From a bacterium (lineage in GTDB: Bacteria; Bacteroidota; Ignavibacteria; Kapaibacteriales; UBA2268): a DNA stretch of 64,000 nucleotides. Made by a program: the position numbers and the translations under genes. Below, in pieces: positions 18,433 to 27,600 of the stretch. The notes beneath the pieces were generated by a model that was not told the origin of the DNA, made no database searches, and saw only the letters and a program-made list of their open reading frames with translations. The stretch is from NCBI GenBank assembly GCA_024711295.1, contig JANJTB010000023.1:49887-113886 (forward strand). Reading direction: 5' to 3'. Each line of letters opens with the position of its first letter. Within the stretch, counting starts at the first letter, position 1.

Positions 18433-19550
18433 TGGTAAAACATTTTGATGTTTGTATAATATGTTTTAATTACATAAGTATTGATGCAAGAGCACTTAAC
18501 CTGGCTAATGCTTTAGTTGATTTAAATCAAAAAGTTGCGGTAATTTCTTTCGATGAGGTCTTTGATTATGAATTCAGATTTCAGCATTACCCAATTAAAA
18601 TTGATAAATCTAGAAGACTAGCTGTTAATTTATTATTATTTATAAAAGCATATTTCACCTATTCCCAAAAATTAACATCAAATATCATTGTTAGTTCTGA
18701 TTTTTACTCCCTACATGTCGCTTATCTATTCAAAAAGAAGTTTAAATCCAAATTAATTTACGACTCTCGTGAAATCTACTCTAAACTCGGCAAGCTTGAT
18801 AAAGAAAGAATCAAACAGAAAATTATCTCATCAATTGAATTACTCCTCGTTAAACGTGTTGATTTATTAACAGTCTCCGGAGATCTGGACTCTGAATATC
18901 TGAAATCATATTTGCCTTACAAAAAAGAATATTACACCATATTAAATTTACCATACTACAAACCTAAAGTAGAATCGGATTTAATAAGAAATTACTTTAA
19001 ATTGCCCCACTCCAAAAAAATTATACTCTATCAAGGTATTTTGATTAAAGGCAGAGGAATATTACCTGCGATAAGTGCTATGTCAAAATTAGAAGACTAT
19101 GTTTTGGTGATTATAGGAGAAACAAGTCCATATCTTGATGATATTCGAAAATTTGCAAAATTAAGCCAAGTTGAAGATAGAGTCTACTATAAAGAAAAGG
19201 TTGACTATACAAGTCTTCATGAATGGACTTGTTCAGCTGATATTGGAATTGCCCTATTCGAAGACATTTCTCTTTCTTATAAGTATGCTTTACCTAACAA
19301 ATTATTTGAATATGCTATGGCAGGTCTGCCTGTTATTGCATCAGATTTACCGGCGATGAAATTAGTCACAACCGGGTATAACTTTGTCAATTATATTGAA
19401 TATCCTTTTGATGTAAATAATCTTGTTATACAGATTAAATTACTTACAGAAAATTACGATAAATTTAGAAAAAGTGCTATTCAATTTGCTGAAAAATATA
19501 ATTACGAAAATCAAATTGACGCCATAAAGAAGGTATTTGAAGTTAAATGA
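18432..19550 (+). CDS. Glycosyltransferase family 4-like protein
   Basis: About 372 residues from the ATG at 18432; it overlaps the preceding stop (TGATG), so translation may be coupled. The two Rossmann-like halves of GT-B enzymes are visible: an N-terminal half with ARALNLANAL and LIYDSREIYSK, and a C-terminal donor-binding half with ILYQGILIKGRGI, ADIGIALFEDISLSYKYALPNKLFEYAMAGLPVIASDLPA shortened pattern, including the Glu of the E-x7-E type. It would transfer a sugar from a nucleotide donor to a cell-surface acceptor; the substrate is unknown. It is coupled to the EamA transporter gene by an ATGA overlap. Confidence 0.85.
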   Translation: MVKHFDVCIICFNYISIDARALNLANALVDLNQKVAVISFDEVFDYEFRFQHYPIKIDKSRRLAVNLLLFIKAYFTYSQKLTSNIIVSSDFYSLHVAYLFKKKFKSKLIYDSREIYSKLGKLDKERIKQKIISSIELLLVKRVDLLTVSGDLDSEYLKSYLPYKKEYYTILNLPYYKPKVESDLIRNYFKLPHSKKIILYQGILIKGRGILPAISAMSKLEDYVLVIIGETSPYLDDIRKFAKLSQVEDRVYYKEKVDYTSLHEWTCSADIGIALFEDISLSYKYALPNKLFEYAMAGLPVIASDLPAMKLVTTGYNFVNYIEYPFDVNNLVIQIKLLTENYDKFRKSAIQFAEKYNYENQIDAIKKVFEVK

Positions 19551-20407
19551 TACATATAGCTATTTTTTTTCAACAATTAATCGCTTCACTTACCCATATA
19601 ATTGCAAAAGGTGTTACTAACGATGTTTCACCTGTAATGGTGCTTTTTTTCAGAGCTTTTATAGCATCTATGGTTTACTTTATTTATTTACTTTTCAGAA
19701 AAAGTGGTTTCAAAAAAATTGAAAATAAAGATTGGTGGTTAATATTTGTTTTAGGTCTATTAAATATTCCTATCAATCAATTTTTCTTTTTAGTCGGAGT
19801 TTCGTTTACAACAGCTCCGAATGTTTCATTAGCTTATGCTTTAACACCAATATTTGTTTTTATTGTTGCAGCGATATTTTATAAAGAAAAGGTAAATACA
19901 AAAAAAATAATGGGTATTATATTGGCTGTTGGAGGTGCTGTTGTTCTACTGAGTGAGAAAGGATTCAGTTTTACTTCTGACTCACTGAAGGGAGATATTC
20001 TTGCGCTATTGGCAAGTTTATCGTGGGGTCTATATACCATTATCGGTAGAGACTTTTCCAGAAAATATGGTGCCATATATTCAACATTCCTGTCAATGGC
20101 TGCAGGATTTATCTTATATATACCAGTTTTTTTATCATTTGAACATGAATACAATGTTTCTGAAATAACATTCGCTAATTGGTTACAAATTTTATACTTA
20201 GGTGCTATTACATCAGGTTTGGGTTATGCTCTTTGGTTTTATGCTCTAAAAAAAATTGAAGCTTCAAAACTTTCGGTATTTAACAATTTTCAACCCGCAC
20301 TGACTGCGATATTAGCTTTTTTAATTTTTGGGACAGGTATTTCACTATATTTTTTGGTTGGTGGTACGTTAATTATTGCCGGAGTTTTTATAACTCAACG
20401 TGGTTGA
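19547..20407 (+). CDS. EamA/DMT-family transporter
   Basis: 286 residues with ten predicted membrane helices arranged as two EamA repeats (about 5-135 and 148-284). Patterns such as TTAPNVSLAYALTPIFV and GAITSGLGYALWFYALKKIE are typical of drug/metabolite exporters of the RhaT/YdcZ type. It starts within the stop codon of the glycosyltransferase gene (ATGA). It probably exports a small metabolite; its substrate cannot be inferred. Confidence 0.88.
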   Translation: MIHIAIFFQQLIASLTHIIAKGVTNDVSPVMVLFFRAFIASMVYFIYLLFRKSGFKKIENKDWWLIFVLGLLNIPINQFFFLVGVSFTTAPNVSLAYALTPIFVFIVAAIFYKEKVNTKKIMGIILAVGGAVVLLSEKGFSFTSDSLKGDILALLASLSWGLYTIIGRDFSRKYGAIYSTFLSMAAGFILYIPVFLSFEHEYNVSEITFANWLQILYLGAITSGLGYALWFYALKKIEASKLSVFNNFQPALTAILAFLIFGTGISLYFLVGGTLIIAGVFITQRG

Positions 20408-20475
20408 TATGAAACATTATTTTTATATAATCGTTTTGTTATTATTATGTTAAACAAAAATTTTAGGATTAATTT

Positions 20476-21066
20476 ATGAATTTAATTAATGTATTATTCA
20501 TTTTAACGGCATTTATATTTATGAATATTAGTGAAAATATTGCTGCTGATAATAAACCTCATTATGAGATGAAGGTAAAGCAGATTGATTCGAAGACTCA
20601 GAAAGAAACAGAATTGGGAACTATTGTATTAGAGTTATTCCCTGATGTTGCACCAAAACATGTAAAGAATTTTGACAGCCTTGTAGCGGCTAAATTTTAT
20701 GATGGAGTAGCTTTTCATAGAGTTATCCCCAACTTTATGATTCAAGGTGGTGATCCTAACTCAAAAGATAAACCAAGAGAAACTTGGGGAATGGGCGCTC
20801 CGGGACAAACCAAAGTTCCAGCTGAATTTAACAAAATTAAACATGACAGAGGTATTTTGTCAGCCGCCCGAACATCAGATCCCAATAGCGCTACTTCACA
20901 GTTCTTTATCATGCACAAAGCAGCACCACATCTAGATGGTCAATATACAGCATACGGTAAAGTAGTATCAGGCATCGAAATTGTTGACGTCATTGTTAAC
21001 AGTCCACGAGATTCAAGAGATAACCCTTTGAATAAAATTGTTTTTACAATCAAAAAAGTTAAATAG
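20476..21066 (+). CDS. Exported cyclophilin-type peptidyl-prolyl isomerase
   Basis: 196 residues with a signal peptide of about 24 residues, so it is periplasmic. The cyclophilin fold shows the catalytic Arg82 in VAFHRVIPNFMIQGGDP, the PAEFN segment and SQFFI, with DGQYTAYGKV near the C-terminus. It speeds cis-trans proline isomerisation during folding of exported proteins. It is a separate unit ending in a strong terminator. Confidence 0.93.
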   Translation: MNLINVLFILTAFIFMNISENIAADNKPHYEMKVKQIDSKTQKETELGTIVLELFPDVAPKHVKNFDSLVAAKFYDGVAFHRVIPNFMIQGGDPNSKDKPRETWGMGAPGQTKVPAEFNKIKHDRGILSAARTSDPNSATSQFFIMHKAAPHLDGQYTAYGKVVSGIEIVDVIVNSPRDSRDNPLNKIVFTIKKVK

Positions 21067-21098
21067 ATTTTATTAAATAATTTTTTTTAAAAAGTTTT

Positions 21099-21126
21099 AA
21101 AGCTGATTATTTTTGTAGTCAGCTTT
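21099..21126 (+). terminator. Rho-independent terminator after cyclophilin gene
   Basis: An 11-bp stem (AAAGCTGATTA with TAGTCAGCTTT, one G-T pair) is followed by a T-run. It lies 33 bp after the cyclophilin stop. Confidence 0.85.
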
Positions 21127-21409
21127 TTTTTATTTTATGTATAGAATTTATTAATAACCTTAAAATAATATTTTAGTTAATATTAATATTTTCATTAGTC
21201 TAATGATTACACAAAATCGTTACAAATTATTAAAAATCAATCATTTTCGAGTGTCAAAATGCTGTTTTTTTTTTGTAAATTGAAGAATTCTTGTTAAATT
21301 GTATTGTTATTTTATGTGATTAATAAAAATATTTTATGATATTAATTTCTCATAATATAACTAAAAATTATTTAGTTCAAAAATCCTTAAATAAAAAAGA
21401 GGTCATAAT
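21127..21409. other. AT-rich leader before the kor operon
   Basis: Including the terminator, 343 bp lie between the cyclophilin and ferredoxin genes. It is very AT-rich with no supported gene or riboswitch; it must contain the kor promoter, but I see no clear one. Confidence 0.5.
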
Positions 21410-21673
21410 ATGGCAAAAGTTTTAGGCGAGATAATTATTGACATAGAGAGATGCAAAGGATGCGAGCTTTGTGTAGATGCTTGTCCTGAAGAAGTAATTG
21501 CAATATCTGATACAATAAATCAAAAAGGTTATCAATATGCAATTACAGTAAATCACGATTGTACAGGCTGTTTGAACTGTGCACTTGTATGTCCTGATGC
21601 AGTAATTAAAGTATATCGTAAAGTTGTCCGTGAGCCGAAAGCAACGGCGAAATTTCAAGAAGTAGCCAATTAA
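21410..21673 (+). CDS. korD: 2-Oxoacid:ferredoxin oxidoreductase delta (2x[4Fe-4S]) subunit
   Basis: 87 residues carrying two full four-cysteine cluster motifs: Cys15/18/21 with Cys25 and Cys51/54/57 with Cys61, the latter of each followed by Pro. It shuttles electrons from the thiamine enzyme to ferredoxin. It opens the operon delta-alpha-beta-gamma and has an AGAGG ribosome-binding site seven bases before its ATG. Confidence 0.9.
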   Translation: MAKVLGEIIIDIERCKGCELCVDACPEEVIAISDTINQKGYQYAITVNHDCTGCLNCALVCPDAVIKVYRKVVREPKATAKFQEVAN

Positions 21674-21688
21674 CAAAAAGGAATAACA

Positions 21689-22762
21689 ATGGGTGATTTA
21701 AAATTAATGAAGGGCAATGAAGCCCTTGCCGAAGCTATGATAAGAGCCGGATGCGATGCTTATTTCGGTTATCCTATCACTCCTCAATCAGAAGTTTTAG
21801 AATATTTAGCCAGAGAATCCGAACAAAGAACCGGTATGCTCGCTTTTCAAGCTGAAAGCGAAGTTGCCGCAATTAATATGATTTATGGTGCTGCCGGTTG
21901 CGGTAGAAGAGTAATGACTACTTCGTCAAGTCCCGGCATGTCGTTGATGCAAGAAGGTCTTTCTTATATTGCAAGTGCTGAGCTTCCCTGCTTATTAGCA
22001 AATGTAGTAAGAGGTGGACCAGGGCTTGGAACAATCCAGCCTTCACAGGCAGATTATTTCCAATCTGTCAAAGGTGGTGGGCACGGTGATTACAAACTTA
22101 TTGTACTTGCACCATCTACAGTTCAGGAGATGGTTGACTTTGTGAAACTTGGATTTGAACTGGCAGAAAAATACCGTAATCCAGCTATGATTTTAACTGA
22201 TGGTGCTGTAGGTCAAATGATGGAACCGGTTGAGTTATTCGACCAAATGCCACGCAGAACTGTGTTTCCTGAATGGGCTACTACAGGGAAAAAACCAGGC
22301 CAGGAAAGAAGATATATCACATCACTGCACATTCAATCTGAAAAGATGGAAGAAATTAACCACAGACTTCAAGCAAAATACAAAAAGATGGAAGAAAATG
22401 AAGTTAGATATGTTGAAATGAATACAGAAGATGCAGATTATATTTTCACAGGTTTCGGTCTTGGTGCACGTATTTGTATGAAAGCAATGCAAATGGCCAG
22501 AGAAAACGGATTTAAAGTTGGTTTGGTCAGGCCAATTACTTTATTCCCATTCCCTACAAAAGTATACAATGACCTTGGTGCAAGGGTAAAAGGCATTCTC
22601 GATGTTGAAATGAATGCTGGTCAAATGGTTGAAGATGTTCGTTTATCAGTAAACGGGCAAACCAAAGTTGAGTTTTATGGAAGAATGGGTGGCGTAATTC
22701 CTTCTCCTGAAGAAATTTACGAGCACTTTATTAAAACCTTTATTGAAGGAGGAAAAAAATGA
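21689..22762 (+). CDS. korA: 2-Oxoacid:ferredoxin oxidoreductase alpha subunit
   Basis: 357 residues with the pyruvate/ketoisovalerate ferredoxin oxidoreductase alpha fold: GNEALAEAMIRAGCDAYFGYPITPQSE at the start, then EAESEVAAINMIYGAAGCG-like, TTSSSPGMSLMQE and RGGPGLGTIQPSQADY. These patterns match 2-oxoglutarate/2-oxoisovalerate type enzymes (KorA/VorB). It is the chain that binds the 2-oxoacid partner of TPP, in an anaerobic-type step that makes acyl-CoA and reduced ferredoxin. Stop overlaps the korB ATG. Confidence 0.93.
   Translation: MGDLKLMKGNEALAEAMIRAGCDAYFGYPITPQSEVLEYLARESEQRTGMLAFQAESEVAAINMIYGAAGCGRRVMTTSSSPGMSLMQEGLSYIASAELPCLLANVVRGGPGLGTIQPSQADYFQSVKGGGHGDYKLIVLAPSTVQEMVDFVKLGFELAEKYRNPAMILTDGAVGQMMEPVELFDQMPRRTVFPEWATTGKKPGQERRYITSLHIQSEKMEEINHRLQAKYKKMEENEVRYVEMNTEDADYIFTGFGLGARICMKAMQMARENGFKVGLVRPITLFPFPTKVYNDLGARVKGILDVEMNAGQMVEDVRLSVNGQTKVEFYGRMGGVIPSPEEIYEHFIKTFIEGGKK
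22747..22752 (+). promoter_or_regulatory. Strong ribosome-binding site for korB
   Basis: AGGAGG six bases before the korB ATG at 22759, inside the end of korA. Such near-consensus sites are rare in the rest of this window. Confidence 0.8.
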
Positions 22763-23580
22763 GTGAAAAGACTTTTGTAGATTTGGAATCTGAAATTGAA
22801 GGAACAGTTACCAGAGAAAGTATCTGTCTAGAAGAAAATCTAATATATCAAAAACCCATTGACACATTAATAGATACTCCAATGCACTACTGTCCTGGTT
22901 GCGGACATAGTACAGCTCACAAAATTTTTATGGAAGTAGTTGCAGAAATGGGATTGCAGGAAGAAATTATCGGTGTTGCGCCTGTTGGTTGCTCTGTGTT
23001 CGCTTATCATTATATGAATGTTGATATGCAGGAGGCAGCTCATGGTCGTGCTTGTGCTGTTGGCACAGCTATCAAACGTGTTATGCCCGAAAAATATGTA
23101 TTTACCTATCAGGGTGATGGTGACTTGGCTGCTATTGGAACAGCAGAAACAGTTCACGCAGCCAATAGAGGTGAGAACATACTTGTTATATTTATCAATA
23201 ACGGTATTTACGGTATGACATCAGGACAAATGGCTCCTACTTCCTTAGCAGGTATGGTTACCACAACATCACCTTATGGTCGTGATACTTCTCGTCAGGG
23301 ATATCCACTAAAAATTAGTGAAATGTTGGCTCCACTACCTGGTGTAGCATACGTTACAAGACAATCAGTTCATAAACCTAATAATGTTAAGCGTGCAAAA
23401 AAAGCTCTTCAAAAAGCTTTGCAGTATCAAAAAGAAAAACGTGGATTCTGTATGGTTGAAATCGTTTCTAATTGTCCTTCAAATATGAAGATGACTCCTC
23501 TACAATCTAACCAGTTTGTTGAAGAAAAAATGATTCCATTCTATCCGCTTGGCGATATCAAAACTCCGGAGGACAAATAG
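22759..23580 (+). CDS. korB: 2-Oxoacid:ferredoxin oxidoreductase beta (TPP-binding) subunit
   Basis: 273 residues. It has the YCPGCGH motif (Cys45, Cys48), GVAPVGCSV, and the thiamine pyrophosphate motif GDGD at 119-122 ending with NN at 147-148. It holds TPP and catalyses decarboxylation of the 2-oxoacid. Cotranscribed with korA (4-bp overlap) and korG. The Kor-type substrate (2-oxoglutarate) is inferred from family resemblance; 2-oxoisovalerate is an alternative. Confidence 0.94.
   Translation: MSEKTFVDLESEIEGTVTRESICLEENLIYQKPIDTLIDTPMHYCPGCGHSTAHKIFMEVVAEMGLQEEIIGVAPVGCSVFAYHYMNVDMQEAAHGRACAVGTAIKRVMPEKYVFTYQGDGDLAAIGTAETVHAANRGENILVIFINNGIYGMTSGQMAPTSLAGMVTTTSPYGRDTSRQGYPLKISEMLAPLPGVAYVTRQSVHKPNNVKRAKKALQKALQYQKEKRGFCMVEIVSNCPSNMKMTPLQSNQFVEEKMIPFYPLGDIKTPEDK
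23568..23572 (+). promoter_or_regulatory. Ribosome-binding site fixing the korG start
   Basis: GGAGG nine bases before the ATG at 23582; it favours that start over an earlier in-frame codon at 23549 that would overlap korB. Confidence 0.75.
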
Positions 23581-23581
23581 T

Positions 23582-24118
23582 ATGTTACAAGAAGCAATTT
23601 TCGCAGGATTTGGCGGTCAGGGTGTACTCTCTATGGGCATGATACTTGCTTATGCAGGTATGATTGAAAAAAAACAAGTTTGCTGGATGCCATCTTATGG
23701 TCCTGAAATGCGTGGTGGTACTGCAAATGCAGTTACTATCGTTTCTGATAATATGATCAGCTCTCCGATTATCTCAAGATACGATACTGTTGTTGCTCTC
23801 AATCAACCGTCGGTTGAAAAATTTGAATCCCGTGTAAAACCTGGTGGAAATATAATTTATGACAGCACTAATATTCTTATTCCGCCTACTCGTACAGATA
23901 TCAATATCTATGCGGTTCCAGGCAGTGAAGAAGCTGTCAAGCTTAAGAATATTAAAGTATTAAATCTTATTATGTTGGGTGCTATGATTAAAGCAACTAA
24001 TGCTGTTAATACCGAAACTGTCCCCAAAGCTTTAGAACAAGTATTACCAGAGAGATATCATAAGTTAATTCCACTAAACATGGAAGCATTCAAAGTAGGT
24101 ATGAGTTACGTTAAATAA
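23582..24118 (+). CDS. korG: 2-Oxoacid:ferredoxin oxidoreductase gamma subunit
   Basis: 178 residues starting MLQEAIFAGFGGQGVLSMG, the standard gamma-chain beginning (GFGGQG). Other family motifs include SYGPEMRGGTANA and VVALNQPSVEKFE. The gamma subunit binds CoA in the complex. With korD, korA and korB it gives a complete four-part oxidoreductase for anaerobic or reductive TCA-type carbon flow; fumC is also in the window. It is followed by a terminator. Confidence 0.92.
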   Translation: MLQEAIFAGFGGQGVLSMGMILAYAGMIEKKQVCWMPSYGPEMRGGTANAVTIVSDNMISSPIISRYDTVVALNQPSVEKFESRVKPGGNIIYDSTNILIPPTRTDINIYAVPGSEEAVKLKNIKVLNLIMLGAMIKATNAVNTETVPKALEQVLPERYHKLIPLNMEAFKVGMSYVK

Positions 24119-24154
24119 ATCATTGTTATAATTTATTTGATTGTTGATTTTTAA

Positions 24155-24176
24155 AAGGGGGCAGAAATGCTCCCTT
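24155..24176 (+). terminator. Terminator of the kor operon
   Basis: An 8-bp stem (AAGGGGGC with GCTCCCTT, one G-U pair, 6-nt loop) followed by a T-rich run to 24186, 36 bp after the korG stop. Confidence 0.85.
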
Positions 24177-24636
24177 CTTCTTTTTTAATAGTAATAATTT
24201 GTTGTTATTAATCAGTGATTTCTATCCTTCTGAATTGTTGTGCTTAAAGTAAGTTTCAATTATCGCTTGACAATAGTAAAAACAAACATCCCTCCCATCC
24301 TAATCTTTCACTAATATCGGATTAATGATACTTTACTTATACCAATGTCAATCCAAAAAAATTCTAACTAAACAAATATTGAGTAATAAAGCGACCTGTT
24401 TCTGTATCCTTCATTGACATCTTATACATATTTTGGACAAAAAAGTTAACTTTATCCTAGAATGATAATCTAAAAATACTACATAAAAATTAATAATACA
24501 AAATATTTGAATTTATCATATTTCCTTATATTTAAGATTACCTTTTAATCATCTTTCGATAGTTCTAAGAAATTAAAATTCTTATTATAATCTATAGGTT
24601 ACATACTAATAGTTTATTTTGATTCTATACACACAC
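24177..24636. other. Intergenic region, nothing recognised
   Basis: About 460 bp between two terminators of convergent units. It has no ORF with a convincing start, no repeats and no RNA signature that I can see. It is a natural junction for inserted DNA. Confidence 0.5.
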
Positions 24637-24673
24637 AAAAGGCACACCCTCAAATAAAGAGAATGTGCCCTTT
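24637..24673 (-). terminator. Terminator of the FN3-repeat giant gene
   Basis: On the minus strand, arms AAAGGGCACA and TGTGCCTTTT flank a loop of about 17 nt and are followed by T-rich sequence. The hairpin lies 22 bp past the gene's stop. Confidence 0.7.
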
Positions 24674-24694
24674 GAAGATTGATGCGGATTGTGA

Positions 24695-27600
24695 CTATTG
24701 TTTCATAAATGGTTTTGCAAATACATTTCCGTCACTTTCGATTATCAGTGTGTAATATCCGCTTACAAGGTTGACAAGGTTAAGGTTTCCTTCGTAACTG
24801 TCTATTGTACCTAAGTTATAACGTTGTACTTCCATTCCCAGAAGGTTGACTATACTGATACTTACATTCTGCATGCTTTCGAAGTCTGCTATGATGTTCA
24901 GTTCGTTTACTACAGGGTTTGGATACGTATATACTATGCCTTCGCCTGTTAAGCCTACGGTTAGGTCCATCTGCCCGTCTTTCATCGAGCTGCGGACTAC
25001 TGTAAATCTCTTGGCTACTGATGCACAGCCGTTAGCATCATTTACTGTTAACCAGTAACGGTTGGTTCCTAAGTTTGGATATACGTTGGTCGGGTCTATT
25101 GGGTTGCCTAGGTTGTCTGTCCAATTCTGCGTGTAAGGTGCCTGTCCGTTGGTGATGTTCACTGTCACAAATGCAGGGTTGGTCAGGTCTATGGCATTGC
25201 CGTTATATACTGTCTTTGATGCAGGACTGAATGATACCGATGGTGATTCATATACCGACATCGTTAGTAAGTCGCTGTAGTTTGTACCTGAGACTATATC
25301 TACTACGGTAAGGTAGAAGTTCTTTGAGTATATGGCTGATTTTACTACAGGACTTGATATGTTTGCATTCACAAAATCTGTAGATGGTGACCAACTGTAT
25401 GTAAATTGTCCGCTACCCCCTATCGCTGTACTTGTAAGTACAGGTGAGCCGTTCTTACAGGTATATACTACATCGTCATTTATTATTGTTACCGGACAGT
25501 CAGGGTTTACTTCTATGGTGATTGAAGATGATCCTGCTTCGCAATCTAAGCCTGTTGCCTTGAAGTTGAAGGTGTAAGTGCCTGCTGTGGTAAAGTGATA
25601 ATTAAAGGACTGCTGGGTGGATACTACTGTGTTGTTGAGTTTCCATTCGTATGTAAATACGCCATTGCTGTTTACTGCTGCTGATAGGTTTACGATTTCG
25701 TTTCTGCATGCATAGCCAGGATAATGGGTATTTGCATTGAGGGTTACTATTACGTTTGCTACTGAGTTCTTTGTTACGTTCAGTGTCTGGTTGTCTGTGT
25801 AATTACCCCATACTGATGATGTTCGTTTAAGAGTTACTGTACCTGATCCTGCTGCTCCCCAGTTTACTGTTACGCTGCTTGATGTGTTCGAGCCGGAGAT
25901 GGTTCCGCCTGTAACTGTCCATTGATAATCTACCAGCGGTGATACTCGGGTTGTGTAGGTAGCAGGTTTGCTTTCGCATACTTCTGTGCTTCCGCTGATT
26001 TCTATTGGGTATATTGTTGTGAGTTTCTGTGCCGATGACCAGTTGCTTACGCCCTGTGCACCTATGGTCTGTACCTGCCAGTAATAGTCTCTTTCGACAA
26101 AGAGCCCGGTAAGTGTATGCTGTGTTCCGGCTATGTTGTTTACTGTCTGAAGTACGTTTATCATTCCAGGGTCGGTAGCATAGCGGAAGTTATATCCTGT
26201 GGCCTGCGCTACGGGATTCCATGCAAAGGTGATGCTGGTATAAAGGTCTATGGCATTGTTTGGCGGAAATATAGGGGTCGGTGGTGCTAATGTTATGGTC
26301 TGGAACTGAAATACTGATGACCATAAGCCTGCGCCGCTGCTTTTGTAAGCTCTTACTCTCCAATAGTGTGTCTTGTTGTTGTCGAGCCCTGTGTAGTTTC
26401 CTGTGGTTCCTACGATTCCGCTTTGATTGAACAGGATATTGGTGAAGCTGTTGTCTGTGGCTATCTGAAGCTGATAGGTATTTGCCTCAGCTACGCTTGT
26501 CCAAGTGCATGAACCGATAAGTCCGATATTTGTGGCATTGTTTGCCGGGGTTAACAGTGTTGGAGCAGGTATCTGTGTTCCAAATGACCATGTGTCACTC
26601 CATGAGCCTGTTCCTTCTGAGTCTTTTGCTCTTACTGCCCAATAATAGGTGCTGTTGTTGGATAAGCCTGCATAGTTGTAGCTGTTGCCTGCTACATTTG
26701 TGTTGACTACAGGTGATGACAGGTCTGAGTTCTGTGATATTAAAAGGTCATAGCTTGTGGCACCGTTCATTGTATTCCAGTTAAGGGTTCCGCTTGCGGC
26801 TATTATTCCTTGTGCGCCATTAAGAGGGCTGTTGAGACTTACTTTGCCCAGCATGGTTGTAAAGCTGAATGATGAAGTAAATACGCCGTTACTGTTTGCG
26901 TTGTACCCTCTGACTCTCCAGTAATATGTTGTCTTACTTGATAAGTTGTTTATCTGAAGTGTAGTTGTATTTACAGGTGAGTTGTCGGATACTATGGCTG
27001 TAAATGTATTGTTGCTTGATACCTGTACCTGATATGATGTGGCACCGGGTGCGGCATTCCACTGTAATACAGGATTAAAGGATACTTGTGTGGCATTGTT
27101 TGATGGAGAAATGAGTGTTGCCGGTAACAACTCGCTTGTAAATGAATAAGCTGTTGAGTAGTCGCTGGTTCCTTCAGTGTTTTTGGCTCTTACCTGCCAA
27201 TAGTATCTTTGGTTATTGCTCGGTACGTTATATGCTGCTGTGGTGCCTGCGATATCTGTCTGGGTTGAGATTATGTTTGTAAAACCGTTATCTGTTGCCA
27301 GTCTGAGGTCATACGCTGTAGCACCGGTTACTGCATTCCAGGTCAAATTGCCTGTTAAAGGGTTGTTGTATGAGTTATTTGCAGGTGTCTGTAATGCTGG
27401 TATTCCAAGTATGGTTCTGAATGTTGATGTTACCTGTGAGCCGCTGCCGTCTGCATTCTTTGCTGTTACTCTTACTTCGTAATTGGTATAATTTTCAAGG
27501 TTAGAATATGCTACGCTTGTTCCTGCTACGTTGTTACTGATGACTGTTGTCAATGGGCTTAGTTTGACTAGCTGGACATCATAGCTTGTGGCTCCTGTCA

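Noticed and set aside
24626..24640. Short ACAC tract before the FN3 gene terminator
   Set aside because: Only a few dinucleotide copies; not a meaningful repeat.
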